Assembly (NCBI GenBank): GCA_016708955.1
Contig: JADJES010000002.1
Coordinates: 310,001 to 374,000 of the forward strand
Direction of reading: 5' to 3'
DNA: 64,000 nucleotides
DNA from: Nitrosomonas sp.
GTDB lineage: Bacteria; Pseudomonadota; Gammaproteobacteria; Burkholderiales; Nitrosomonadaceae
Part shown: positions 17,928-27,611 of the stretch, piece after piece
Layout of the letters: each line of letters opens with the position of its first letter
Position numbering within the stretch: position 1 is the first letter of the stretch
Translations under genes and position numbers: made by a program
The notes under the pieces: generated by a model
Told to the model about the DNA's origin: nothing
Seen by the model: only the letters and a program-made list of their open reading frames with translations
The model's database searches: none

Positions 17928-20183
17928 CTAAAAGGAGGCGCGCAACCCGAACACAAAACTTCGTCCCGGCTCCGGTGCAAAATTTCGTAAAAAAGAAACC
18001 GAGTTGCGCACTTCTTCATCCAACAGATTGTGCCCTTTGGCAAACAGCCACAAATCACCCCATGTGCCCGCTTTGATTTGATAATCCGCCGTCGCGGTTA
18101 ATAAATGGTACCCGCCTGTGGACGTTTCATTTTTGCCCGGATGAGTTTGCGTTTCCCCTCGGGTATAACGCAGCGCGGTATTCCATAGGCTATTGCCAAA
18201 TCCCAGCTCGGCACCGTAGCGCAGCGGAGGCATGCGCGGCACATCGTCGCGATCGCCATTGACAAAGCGGCCGCGCACATAATCGGAGAACACGGTCAGC
18301 AGCACATTGCCGCGCGGCATTTTATAGAGGGTTGCGTCAATCCTGGATTCGAAACCGGCAAATTCGGCATTGCGTTGGTCGTAAGCGAAAATCGATACGC
18401 ATTCCGAGTCGCTGACACAGCGCTGGCGGATCACCTCGTTGTCAATTTCGTAGACCAGACCGGTATTGCGCAGATAAATATAATTGTCGGTACGGTTATA
18501 ATAACCATTGATCCGCGCACTGATGCGCTCGGATTTCCAGTCAAAACCGAAATCAGCCATGTTCACAGTTTCATTCTTTAATTGCACATTCCCGATCTCG
18601 AAACTGCGGGTGGATAAATGCGGGCCGAGCGCAAGCAATTCCTGTATATCCGGGGGACGCTTGCCGCGATTCAATGTCAGCGTTAGTGCAACATCCGGTA
18701 GCGGATTCCACTGGACGGCTGAGGAAGCGGAGAGTGCCTGATAGTCAAGCGCATTGGGCAATGGCACAGGCGGCAGGGCGCTGCCGCGCAGTTTCAATTC
18801 GCTGGCACCGGGATTCACGTGCGCTTGTTCGAAGCGGATGCCGCCACGCACTATCCATTTATTCCAGGTGTAATCCTGCGTGGTATAAAAACCCAATGAC
18901 CGTTGCTTGGTCGGCGGTACGAAAGTTTCGACGCCGAGGGCGGAGAAATTACGATCTATCCAGTGTGCGCCGAAGGTTCCGGTCAGGTTCGGTAGCGCAT
19001 TGTGTCGCGCTTCGACACGGCCCTCGCCGACATCATTTTTGAACTTGGTGAAAGGTGAGCCGCCTTCCACCTCGGTATGTCCGTAGTCGACCAAACCATA
19101 ACGAAAACTGATGCTTTCGATACCGCGCATCGGCTCGTACCACTCAGATTTAAAATCGTAGCGGGTTTGTTGCATATTGATACGGATATTCGGGAACAAG
19201 GCCTGGGAACCAAAAATATCTTCAAAGCCAGTCAAGTCCCTCAGTCTGGGCAAGATCGTTTCCAAGCCACCTAAATGACTCGGATCCAGATTATGGCTTC
19301 CTTTGGGTATTCCATAGCGATTATCCGTGTGACTGACCGACATGCCTGCCATGACATTATTGCCCACCCATGAAACACCGGCAAAACCACCGATTCCTTT
19401 GCTATCGGTATTCGGGATTTTGCCACTGACATTTTGTATTTCCGTCAGACCGAATTGTTGTTCTACGAAAGCTTCATCAATTGCTTTGCCGGGAATTTGA
19501 GTATCGCCCCGCTTGCGAAAAAAACCGCCCAAATTGAACGCCAATTGGTCTTTGCCCATATTCAATTTGAAGGCGGAGCTTGTGCCGTCTCCGTTCGTAT
19601 CATAACGGCTCTCAACAGAACCGCTGATTGGCTTCTTGGCGCGCTTTTCAGGTATGCGCTGATCGTTAACGTCGACAATGCCGCCAATTGCGTTGCCGCC
19701 ATAACGAACTATTTCCGGGCCGCGCATGACTTTGATTTCTTCGGCAAACAACGGATCGATTGCCACAGCATGATCCGGGCTCAGACTGGTTGCATCATGG
19801 GTGCCAATGCCATTTTGTAAAATACGCACCCGGGATCCGGTTAAGCCACGTATCACAGGGACGCCAACCCCCGGGCCGAAAGAAGCATTGCTCACACCCA
19901 GTTCCTTCTCGAGAGTTTGACCTAGCGTATCGCTTTGCTGCAAACGCAGAGATCTGCCCTTCAAAACGCTGGTATTTGGTTTTGGATTCTGATCGGGCAC
20001 GATGCCAATTACTTTTATGGGTTCAAGCTTGATCACGGATTCATTCTCGATGGAAGCGGGCGCTCCTTTCGTTTGAGCAGAATTATTCGATTTTTCATCA
20101 GTTGCTAAAGCCTGATTTGACGTTCCTGCCAATACAAAAACAAAAACAATACTTGCCAATATTTGGCGCTGTTCGTTACGCAC
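17928..20183 (-). CDS. znuD: ZnuD-like TonB-dependent receptor
   Basis: A 751-residue outer-membrane receptor with signal peptide (ending SNQALA), plug domain (LGQTLEKELGVSNASFGPG, GVPVIRGLTGSRVRILQNG, IKVMRGPEIVRYGGNAIGG) and a C-terminal beta-barrel ending in Phe (GLRASF). The plug motif HDATSLSPDHAVAIDP is characteristic of the ZnuD zinc receptor group. It would import zinc or a zinc complex using TonB energy. The gene is first in a minus-strand operon with two secreted proteins, and a Zur-box-like palindrome lies about 150 bp upstream, so repression by Zur in zinc-replete cells is likely. Substrate is inferred from motif and context. Confidence 0.85.
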   Translation of the reverse strand: MRNEQRQILASIVFVFVLAGTSNQALATDEKSNNSAQTKGAPASIENESVIKLEPIKVIGIVPDQNPKPNTSVLKGRSLRLQQSDTLGQTLEKELGVSNASFGPGVGVPVIRGLTGSRVRILQNGIGTHDATSLSPDHAVAIDPLFAEEIKVMRGPEIVRYGGNAIGGIVDVNDQRIPEKRAKKPISGSVESRYDTNGDGTSSAFKLNMGKDQLAFNLGGFFRKRGDTQIPGKAIDEAFVEQQFGLTEIQNVSGKIPNTDSKGIGGFAGVSWVGNNVMAGMSVSHTDNRYGIPKGSHNLDPSHLGGLETILPRLRDLTGFEDIFGSQALFPNIRINMQQTRYDFKSEWYEPMRGIESISFRYGLVDYGHTEVEGGSPFTKFKNDVGEGRVEARHNALPNLTGTFGAHWIDRNFSALGVETFVPPTKQRSLGFYTTQDYTWNKWIVRGGIRFEQAHVNPGASELKLRGSALPPVPLPNALDYQALSASSAVQWNPLPDVALTLTLNRGKRPPDIQELLALGPHLSTRSFEIGNVQLKNETVNMADFGFDWKSERISARINGYYNRTDNYIYLRNTGLVYEIDNEVIRQRCVSDSECVSIFAYDQRNAEFAGFESRIDATLYKMPRGNVLLTVFSDYVRGRFVNGDRDDVPRMPPLRYGAELGFGNSLWNTALRYTRGETQTHPGKNETSTGGYHLLTATADYQIKAGTWGDLWLFAKGHNLLDEEVRNSVSFLRNFAPEPGRSFVFGLRASF

Positions 20184-20334
20184 TATTTGAATCTTGTTAA
20201 ATATAAGCTTTGAATCGATTTAAAATATTCTGATTGATGGGATTCCAGAAAAATATTGTTCTTATTTAAAATCATAGTATTACTTTGGCTCTGACAAATC
20301 TTTTCTAAAAATTATTTGGTATTTCTGTAATGAT

Positions 20335-20351
20335 ATGTTGTAACATAACTA
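20335..20351. promoter_or_regulatory. Candidate Zur box upstream of the TonB receptor
   Basis: The 17-mer ATGTTGTAACATAACTA contains GTTGTA-A-CATAAC, close to the proteobacterial Zur core GTTATA-N-TATAAC with two changes. It is less symmetric than the site at 31530-31546. It lies in the divergent region between the receptor operon and the ZIP/GTPase operon. Confidence 0.5.
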
Positions 20352-20510
20352 ATATCAAGCAGTAAAAGCCAATTTAAAAAAGGGATAGTTGAAATGCGTG
20401 CGAACAAATTACTGACAGATAATTTACCTGGCATTTGCCGGAGACAGTGCTTTTCTGGGGTTCTTGCGACGGTAATGCAATTGTATTGTTGAAACGGACT
20501 TTTAATAACT

Positions 20511-20626
20511 TAAGAAAACTCTGAACAAGTGTCATTTCGAGCATACGCGAGAAATCTATTCTATTGATTTTAAAGATTCCTCACTACGTTCGGAATGACA
20601 ACGCGGGTTATTCAGAGTTTCCTTAA
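20511..20626. repeat. Intergenic palindromic repeat family P, copy 3
   Basis: The best-preserved copy: TTAAGAAAACTCTGAA at the left and TTCAGAGTTTCCTTAA at the right, with internal TCATTTCGAGC / CGTTCGGAATGACA arms. It separates the candidate Zur box from the ZIP gene, leaving only ~35 bp as leader for the latter. Confidence 0.85.
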
Positions 20627-20660
20627 AGCGAAATGATTTGCGATCATAAAAAAATAAACT

Positions 20661-21437
20661 ATGGATTGGTTTACTGTATTTGTCACACTAACAGCGTCAC
20701 TGGTAGTAGTGCTGGTTGCCGCATCCTCGGCTTTTGTACTTTACATTAAAGACAGTACGTTAAAAGAATGGATGCCACGGCTTATAGCTGTTGCAGTGGG
20801 TGTATTGCTGGGCGATGTGTTTCTGCACCTCCTGCCCGATGCCTTGAAGATATCGGAAAGTGCCAGGTCAGTATTGCTGTGGACGCTGATAGGTATCCTT
20901 TGTTTTTACGCGATCGAGCAATTTCTTCACTGGCGGCACGACCATAGTATTGAGATGCCGGCCGCTGGTGCATGTAAGCCTGCGACTTTCGCAAAAATGA
21001 ATCTGCTGGGTGACGGCATTCATAACTTCGTGGACGGCATACTGATTGCCGGGAGTTTTCTGGTAGATCCTATGCTGGGAGTTGCCACAACATTTGCCAT
21101 CGTGATGCATGAAATTCCACAGGAAATATCGGATATCGCTGTGTTGATACACGGCGGGTACGAGAAGAAGCAAGCAGTAATGCTTAATGTGCTCTGCGCC
21201 AGTGCTTGCATCGCAGGCGCCATGCTGACTTTGCTGGTAGCACAAGTAATAACATTGAATCTAAGCGCACTATTGGCTATTACCGCAGGGGGGTTTATCT
21301 ATATCGCGACTACCGATTTGATACCGCTGCTGCGACAGCCCAATATGAAGCTTGCGTTGCCTATTCAGGTCACAGCCACCGCAATTGGCGTCATTTCCAT
21401 GCAAGCCATTGTGTGGCTTGAGGCAATCATCTATTGA
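20661..21437 (+). CDS. ZIP-family metal transporter
   Basis: A 258-residue integral membrane protein with about seven to eight helices. The metal-site motifs of ZIP transporters are present: GDGIHNFVDGILIAG in helix IV and HEIPQEISD in helix V. A short histidine-containing loop (HWRHDHSIE) lies between helices III and IV. ZIP proteins bring zinc or other divalent metals into the cytoplasm. The gene is first of a plus-strand run with the COG0523 GTPases (16-bp gap to the next start), which supports zinc as substrate. Confidence 0.88.
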   Translation: MDWFTVFVTLTASLVVVLVAASSAFVLYIKDSTLKEWMPRLIAVAVGVLLGDVFLHLLPDALKISESARSVLLWTLIGILCFYAIEQFLHWRHDHSIEMPAAGACKPATFAKMNLLGDGIHNFVDGILIAGSFLVDPMLGVATTFAIVMHEIPQEISDIAVLIHGGYEKKQAVMLNVLCASACIAGAMLTLLVAQVITLNLSALLAITAGGFIYIATTDLIPLLRQPNMKLALPIQVTATAIGVISMQAIVWLEAIIY

Positions 21438-21453
21438 TAGAAGGGGAAAGAAC

Positions 21454-22813
21454 ATGACAACAAAAATACCTGTAACCGTATTGACCGGGTTCCTAGGTAG
21501 TGGCAAAACTACCTTGCTCAACCGCATATTGACCGAGAATCACGGTCAGCGTATTGCTGTTATCGAAAATGAATTCGGTGAAATCGGCGTCGACCAGGAT
21601 CTGGTTATCAATGCCGATGAAGAAATCTTTGAAATGAATAACGGTTGCATCTGTTGCACTGTGCGCGGGGACTTGATCCGTATTCTCGGTAGTTTGGCGC
21701 GGCGTAAAGACCGCTTTGATCGTATCGTTCTGGAAACTACAGGCATGGCAGATCCGGGCCCGGTAGCACAAACCTTTTTTGTGGATGATGAGATCCGCGA
21801 TGAGTTTTATCTGGATGGAATCATTACTCTGGTCGATGCCCGTCATGTTACCCAGCATCTGGATGGCAGTGAAGAGGCGCAGGCTCAGATTGCGTTTGCC
21901 GACCGTATTGTTCTCAACAAAACTGACCTTGTTGATTCCTCCACACAGCGCTCACTCAAGAATCGCTTGCAGGAACTCAACCGGATGGCGGAGATCATAC
22001 CAGCCGAAATGGCGGCGGTAGCTTTGGACAAAGTCCTGGATGTAGGCGGGTTTGACCTCAATCGTGCATTGGAGACTAATCCTGCTTTTCTGGAGCCGGA
22101 GTATCCCTTTGAATGGGGCGGTATATACGATTTGGAGCCGGGCTCCTATCATCTGGAGCTGAGTCAAGGGCCCGACCCGGAAATGTCTGCAATTCTCGTT
22201 CCCTTGCTTGATAAAAATGAGTCCGGAGAAAAAGATCTGCAAGTGATTGCAGAGACCGCATTCCGGTACTTTTCTCAGGCGGCAAAATCCTTGCAGGACG
22301 GGGAACACATGAGTCCGGGCACTACACTATGGGGAACTTCAACTGCAATTAGAGCAGCAAACAGAATTCAGTTTTCCTGTGGATATCACCGCTGCGGGTA
22401 ACTATGCGCTGTTTACTAAGCATACCCCGGAAGAATTTTCTGCCTCGCTCAAAGACAGTGCCGGCCAGACAGTGAAAACTGCGGCAGAGCACTTCTTTAA
22501 TGCGGGTCATACACATGATGATACTGTCAGCTCGATTGCGTTTGAATTTGGCGGCTCATTGGATGCAGAGAAACTCAATGCCTGGATGTCGGTGTTGCTG
22601 GAAACGCAGGGTGCTGACCTGTTCCGCATGAAAGGCATTCTCAGTATTGCTGATGATGACAGGCGCGTTATTTTCCAAGGCGTTCATATGCTTCTTGATA
22701 GTCAGCCTGGCGCTCCTTGGAATAATGAGCCTCGCAACAATAGACTCGTATTTATCGGTCGCAATCTGAATCGTGATTATCTGCAGGGTGGATTGAAACG
22801 ATGTCTGGTTTGA
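21454..22813 (+). CDS. COG0523 zinc metallochaperone GTPase 1 (one frameshift)
   Basis: A G3E GTPase of the COG0523/CobW type. Start MTTKIPVTVLTG follows AAGGGGAAAG. The P-loop GFLGSGKTT (residues 12-20), the metal-binding GCICC (64-68), ETTG and the base-specificity motif NKTD are visible. The frame shifts near 22332, after which the CobW C-terminal domain (FPVDITAAGNYALFTKHTPEEF, DLFRMKGIL, VFQGVHMLLD) is complete in another frame. Such proteins deliver zinc to client enzymes in deficiency. The 3' end overlaps the WD40 gene by 13 bp. The shift may be a sequence error. Confidence 0.85.
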
Positions 22814-23862
22814 ACAAAGAACTGACGCCATCCCCAGCACCGGCATGGTTGATCAACCTGGAAGAATGTCCTGCCGCTTTAAGCTGGTCCGATTGTGGAC
22901 ACTGGCTTGCCGCAGGAACTGTTACAGGTGGAATATGCGTCATTGAAGTTGCCACAGGCATTACGCTTTGGGTTCGCAGCGCACACGAAAAAGGTCTGCA
23001 TACATTATGTTGGCAACCCGGCGCCTCGGTGCTGGCAAGCTGCGGGCAGGATGCTACGGTTCGCCTTTGGAAAATCAGCCGTGAACCACAATTGACACTG
23101 TTCGATGAATGGACAATAAATGCCGGAGGGAATGCTTGGGTCGAACATTTGCAGTGGCGGCCGGATGGCCGGCAATTGGCGGTGGCTTCCGGTCGCAGCG
23201 TTTTTTTGTTCTCTTCAGAGGGTATGCCGCAAGGGTGTTGCGATTTTCCGGAAAGCACCGTTTCCGCCATCAGTTGGCGTCCCGCAGGTGCTCAGCTGGC
23301 TGTTTCCGGGTATGGCGGGGTGCGTCTTTTCGATGTCCTGGATCTTAACAGCAAGCCTCGGAAGCTTAACTGGAAAGGCTCCCTTCTCAGTCTCAGCTGG
23401 AGTCCCGATACCCGGATAATTGTTGCTGGCTGCCAAGATAATTCACTACATTTTTGGCGATTGCCAGAAGGCCATGATGCGATGATGTCTGGTTTTCTCT
23501 ATAAGCCTGTGCAGTTGTGCTGGAGCCGGGATGCACGCTGGTTGACCAGCGGGGGCAGTACAAAGCTGGTGCTGTGGCCATTTGATAAAAGTGGCCCCGA
23601 AGGCAGAGCGCCAATATCCATCGAGTGGCATGAAAAGCCCATAAGTGCGCTTGCAACTGCAGCGGGGAGCCGCTGGTTTGCCAGTGGTTGTCGCGGTGGT
23701 GAAGTGGCTGCCTGGCGTCAATTAAGCGATACATCACCGGCAGCGCGCATGCAACTGCCAAATCGTGTGGAGTGCCTTGCCTGGTCGCCAGTCAAAAACG
23801 GCAAAAGCTTGGCTGCAGCGAGTCGAGACGGCGCGCTGGGAATCTGGGAAATGATGCAGTGA
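22801..23862 (+). CDS. WD40-repeat protein in the zinc operon
   Basis: A 353-residue protein with about seven WD40 blades, each with the pattern LxWxPxGxxLAxxGxDxxVxLW: for example LHTLCWQPGASVLASCGQD-ATVRLWKI, HLQWRPDGRQLAVASG, LSLSWSPDTRIIVAGCQDNSLHFWRL and CLAWSPVKNGKSLAAASRDGALGIW. No signal peptide, so a cytoplasmic beta-propeller is expected. It starts inside the end of the first GTPase gene and precedes the second, so translation is probably coupled. A scaffold linking GTPase and clients is a guess from position only. Confidence 0.85.
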   Translation: MSGLNKELTPSPAPAWLINLEECPAALSWSDCGHWLAAGTVTGGICVIEVATGITLWVRSAHEKGLHTLCWQPGASVLASCGQDATVRLWKISREPQLTLFDEWTINAGGNAWVEHLQWRPDGRQLAVASGRSVFLFSSEGMPQGCCDFPESTVSAISWRPAGAQLAVSGYGGVRLFDVLDLNSKPRKLNWKGSLLSLSWSPDTRIIVAGCQDNSLHFWRLPEGHDAMMSGFLYKPVQLCWSRDARWLTSGGSTKLVLWPFDKSGPEGRAPISIEWHEKPISALATAAGSRWFASGCRGGEVAAWRQLSDTSPAARMQLPNRVECLAWSPVKNGKSLAAASRDGALGIWEMMQ

Positions 23863-23929
23863 TAACAGTATTCTCCTGCGACAGCCTGCTAAATTGGCAG
23901 CAAGGTGGGCTCCTCCAAGGTAATCCATC

Positions 23930-25045
23930 ATGACACTCACGCCCAGTACGACTACGACGCTGATCCCCGTGACATTGCTGACGGGCTTCTTAGGTAGCGG
24001 GAAGACAACGATGCTTAACCATATCATGCAACAACCCGCGATGGCGGATACCTTGGTTATCATTAATGAATTCGGCGAAATAGCTTTGGATCACTTGCTG
24101 GTCACACATAGCACAGAGAACGTGGTAAAAGAAATGAGCAACGGTTGCATTTGTTGCACTATTCGAGGCGATCTCGCTAAAACGCTACGAGACATCACCT
24201 GGCGTTTCTCGCGTAACGGGAAACGGCAATTTCATCGTGTCTTAATCGAAACAACAGGCTTGGCTGATCCGGCACCTATCATTCACACGCTGATGACTGA
24301 CCGGAAGATCGCCAGCCGTTACCGGCTGGACGGTATTGTGGCTACGATAGATATGGCTACGGGGAACCAAACCCTGAGTACGTATAATGAAGCGATTAAA
24401 CAAGCTGCAGTGGCGGATTGCTTGCTACTGACTAAAGCGGATCTGGCAACACCTCAGGATAAAGCTGTTTTGCTTCAACGACTGGATGAAATTAACCCGG
24501 CGGCATTTCGCTATCAGGTTGAACAGGGTCAGATCGAAGCAGAAAAATTGCTGGATTTGGGATTATTTTCTCCGCATAAAAAAACACCGGATGTTGAGCG
24601 CTGGTTGAAAGAAGAAGCCTATTTAACAGTCTCCGCACGTACGCATGTCTACCATCGGCATGATGAATTAAATCATAACCATAGTCATGCTGAGGTTCAT
24701 CACGATCACAGCCACGACATTAATCGCCATGACGATCATATTCGGGCATTTTGCTTTAGTGTGGATAAACCGATTACCGAAGAAAGTTATTTGGCCTGGT
24801 TAGATCTGTTGATGGCTTATGTAGGTAGCAACATTCTGCGTGTCAAGGGCATCTTGAATATCGCAGGCTATGATCATCCTATGGTCATCCATGGTGTTCA
24901 GCACATTTTTCACCCGCCAGTGCCATTGCCGTCCTGGCCGAGCGAAGACCGGCGCTCGAAAATCGTCTTTATCACCCGGGACGTTGAACGTGAATCGGTA
25001 GAGTGGATTTTTAAATTCATTACTAATACACCCAAGCGCAGCTAA
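23930..25045 (+). CDS. COG0523 zinc metallochaperone GTPase 2
   Basis: A 371-residue G3E GTPase: P-loop GFLGSGKTT (19-27), INEFGE, the zinc-binding GCICC (72-76), ETTG and the C-terminal CobW domain (LRVKGILNIAGYDHP, VIHGVQHIFHPP). Between the two domains (about residues 239-270) is a histidine-rich stretch including HNHSHAEVHHDHSHD, a likely zinc store or sensor. The three GTPases in the window are different subtypes, suggesting separate clients. It lies 13 bp before the cysS paralogue, consistent with serving duplicated zinc enzymes. Confidence 0.92.
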   Translation: MTLTPSTTTTLIPVTLLTGFLGSGKTTMLNHIMQQPAMADTLVIINEFGEIALDHLLVTHSTENVVKEMSNGCICCTIRGDLAKTLRDITWRFSRNGKRQFHRVLIETTGLADPAPIIHTLMTDRKIASRYRLDGIVATIDMATGNQTLSTYNEAIKQAAVADCLLLTKADLATPQDKAVLLQRLDEINPAAFRYQVEQGQIEAEKLLDLGLFSPHKKTPDVERWLKEEAYLTVSARTHVYHRHDELNHNHSHAEVHHDHSHDINRHDDHIRAFCFSVDKPITEESYLAWLDLLMAYVGSNILRVKGILNIAGYDHPMVIHGVQHIFHPPVPLPSWPSEDRRSKIVFITRDVERESVEWIFKFITNTPKRS

Positions 25046-25058
25046 ACGAGGTTTACGC

Positions 25059-26714
25059 ATGAATTCACCCATTCTTCTTCATAACACGTTATCTCGCTCT
25101 AAAGCGCTCCTGCAGACTGAGCGGCCTGATCGTGTCACGATGTACGTTTGCGGGCCGACTGTTTATAATTTTGCCCATATCGGCAACGCCCGGCCTGCAG
25201 TGGTGTTTGATGTGCTCTCACGTTTGCTCCACCGCTATTACCCTCAGGTAATCTATGCGCGTAACATCACCGACGTGGATGATAAAATCAATACCGCGGC
25301 TGAAGAAGCTGGCGTTCCAATCAGCACCATCACTAACCGCTTTATTGAAGCCTACCACGAAGACATGAATGCGCTGGGGGTGCAACCTCCCGATGTGGAG
25401 CCGCGCGTTACCGAACATATTCCTGCTATCATCGAACTGATCGGAATCTTGATAGAACGCGGCCATGCCTATTTCGAACAGGATCATGTGTTGTTTCATG
25501 TGGCATCTTACCGTGACTATGGCCATTTATCCGGGCGCAAGACTGAAGATATGATCGCCGGGGCGCGCGTCGAAGTTGCACCCTATAAACGCGACCCAAT
25601 GGATTTTGTGCTTTGGAAACCTTCGGTATCTGCCCAGCCAGGCTGGGACAGTCCTTGGGGTTACGGTCGTCCTGGCTGGCATGTGGAGTGCTCCGCCATG
25701 ATTGGCAAGCACTTGGGTCACACCATCGATATTCATGGTGGTGGGCAGGATCTGATTTTTCCTCACCACGAAAATGAAATCGCGCAAGGCACTTGCGCGC
25801 ACGGCACACTTTACTGCCGCACCTGGGTGCACAATAGCTTTGTCACGGTGGATGGACAGAAGATGTCCAAATCTCTTGGCAATGTCCTGCTGGTGCGTGA
25901 TTTGTTGCAGCAGGCACCTGGAGAAGCTATCCGATTGGCTCTGTTATCCACACATTACCGCCACCCGTTGGATTGGAATGAGCGCCGTCTGACTTCCGCA
26001 CGCCAAATGCTGACAAGCTTTTACGACAGTCTTGCCAAGGTCGAGGGCATATCTCCTGCTGACAATGTGACGGCTGATACCCAGTTGATGGCTGCGTTGT
26101 GCAATGATCTAAATACAGTCCTGGCAATTACCCGTTTGCATCAATTGACTATGGAACTCAACAGCGCCACAACGGATGATATGCGCGCTGAAGCCAAAGC
26201 TCGGCTGCTTGCATCTGGAGAAATTTTAGGACTCTTGCAGCAAATTCCACAGCTTGCATTACGTGAACTGCAAGAAACAGCCACCAAACGGCGGGGGCGG
26301 GGGGGCGGGCGCCCCTCCCCGCACCGGGCCGGGCGGGCCCGCGGGAGGCGGGGGGTGGGCCCAAAGGTGGGCCGTTGGGCCCGGCGGCGAAGCGCAACCG
26401 GGCACGAACCCGCGGACGAGCATTAAAGCCGGCCGACCCGGCCCCGCCCCGAGGGTAAAAAGCCGCCCTCCCCCCCGATTGGTTGGGAAGGCCCCCTGGT
26501 TTCGGGTCTTTAACTCCATCCCGGGACCGAAAATATTGTGTGCATGGAGCCTGCACAGATCGAAGCGCTGATCAACGGCCGCAACGAAGCGCGACAGCAG
26601 CGTGATTTTACTCGGGCTGACGCACTACGCGATGAATTGGCGGCCTCGGGTATCATACTGGAAGACACACCGCAGGGTACAATTTGGCGTCCGATGGCCG
26701 AGACATCACAATGA
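25059..26714 (+). CDS. cysS: Cysteinyl-tRNA synthetase paralogue, interrupted by a GC-rich block
   Basis: A class I synthetase: YVCGPTVYN, the HIGH-equivalent HIGNARP, WHVECSAMIG, IDIHGGGQDLIFPHHENE and KMSKSLGN. All four usual zinc ligands (Cys in VCGP, Cys in VEC, His and Glu in HHENE) are kept. After residue ~405 an extremely GC-rich segment of about 250 bp intervenes with an in-frame stop at 26424. The true C-terminus (MEPAQIEALINGRNEARQQRDFTRADALRDEL...) resumes in the original frame from 26544 and ends at 26712. Without the block the length would be near the normal 460 aa. Its place among zinc paralogues marks it as a second copy. Confidence 0.85.
26285..26535. other. Anomalous GC-rich insertion inside cysS
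   Basis: A block dominated by G and C runs (GGCGGGGGCGGGGGGGCGGG, GGGCCCAAAGGTGGGCC) with composition quite unlike the flanks. It breaks cysS but leaves the downstream part in frame. No gene, terminal repeat or flanking duplication is evident. It may be an assembly or read artefact rather than DNA of this genome. Confidence 0.75.
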
Positions 26715-26968
26715 AGCACTGGCCGGCAAAAGCGCTAACTTTACTGATACGCGGCTATCAGTATTTCATTAGTCCATGGTTGGGCGGTAATTGTCGTTTT
26801 ACCCCCACCTGTTCTCAATATGCGATTGAAGCGATCACGTTCCATGGCGTTATCAAAGGGTTTTGGTTGACTATGAGTCGTGTGAGCCGCTGTCATCCCT
26901 GGCACCCTGGCGGATACGACCCCGTGCCGGCTGCTCGCGTTGATCATAACGACAAATTCGGTTCGTAA
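26711..26968 (+). CDS. yidD: YidD-family membrane protein insertion factor
   Basis: Start at the ATG overlapping the cysS stop (ATGA); the earlier frame extension is not family-like. The 85-residue protein shows the hallmark ALTLLIRGYQYFISPWLGGNCRFTPTCSQYA, with the conserved cysteines, and VSRCHPWHPGGYDPVP. YidD is a small membrane-associated factor assisting YidC-dependent insertion. It normally sits between rnpA and yidC; here it is coupled to the cysS paralogue within the zinc operon, an unusual place that may make it a second, conditionally expressed copy. Confidence 0.88.
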   Translation: MKHWPAKALTLLIRGYQYFISPWLGGNCRFTPTCSQYAIEAITFHGVIKGFWLTMSRVSRCHPWHPGGYDPVPAARVDHNDKFGS

Positions 26969-26973
26969 CAGCA

Positions 26974-27555
26974 ATGCTGATCCGCAAGTTATATAAGTTC
27001 GAGAATGCACACATCGTAAGAGGTTGCAGCACACGCCGCTGTTCCCATTCGATACACGGACACTCTTATAAAGTTGAGCTGATACTCCAGGCTCACGCAC
27101 TTGATCAAGGTCAAATGGTTTATGACTTTGGATTGTTGAAAATGGGTGTGCGCGATTTAATCGACGCCTTTGATCACGCAGTGGCGATATGGAATGATGA
27201 CGATCCTGCATATGTCGCGGCTTGTCAGACTTTCTCTGAGCGCTGGGTCATGCTACCGGTATCACCCAGTGCAGAACAATTCTCCCGATTGTTCTTTTTT
27301 TTGGTGGACCGGTTGCTTAGCCAAACCGAAATGGTGAATGGCGAAGCTGAAGTAGTACTGTACTCTGTCATTGTGCACGAAACCGAAACAGGTTATGCCC
27401 AGTGTTTCAGGGATGATATTGACAACCCGAATATGGGTGAAATCGATCTTGAGAAAATCTTTTTTTCTGAAGCCATTACCAGTGTTTGGTCTGACCCGCA
27501 ACTGTTCGAGAAAATTAAGCGTGGTGTGCGTCTGAAAAATCCATTAGCAATATGA
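26974..27555 (+). CDS. queD: 6-carboxytetrahydropterin synthase-like (QueD paralogue)
   Basis: A 193-residue T-fold enzyme. Visible are LYKFENAHIVRGC, the zinc-site segment CSHSIHGHSYKVEL and MVYDFGLLKMGVRDLIDAFDHAV, then EFxE-type C-terminal HETETGYAQCF. QueD converts dihydroneopterin triphosphate to carboxytetrahydropterin in queuosine synthesis; QueD paralogues are recurrent members of Zur regulons. It is longer than typical QueD (~120-130 aa) by a C-terminal extension (residues ~150-193), seen in a subgroup. The gene begins 5 bp after yidD and is followed by the thrS paralogue. Confidence 0.85.
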   Translation: MLIRKLYKFENAHIVRGCSTRRCSHSIHGHSYKVELILQAHALDQGQMVYDFGLLKMGVRDLIDAFDHAVAIWNDDDPAYVAACQTFSERWVMLPVSPSAEQFSRLFFFLVDRLLSQTEMVNGEAEVVLYSVIVHETETGYAQCFRDDIDNPNMGEIDLEKIFFSEAITSVWSDPQLFEKIKRGVRLKNPLAI

Positions 27556-27611
27556 GCTTAGGGTGGCTTAGGATTTCAACGATACATTAAGTTCCAACGA
27601 TACAAAGAAAT

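Noticed and set aside
21352..21453. Upstream extension of GTPase 1
   Set aside because: It overlaps the end of the ZIP gene in another frame; the ATG at 21454 has a good ribosome-binding site and the family start.
26254..26571. Long open frames on both strands in the GC-rich block
   Set aside because: They consist of Gly/Pro/Arg runs caused by the base composition and have no family similarity.
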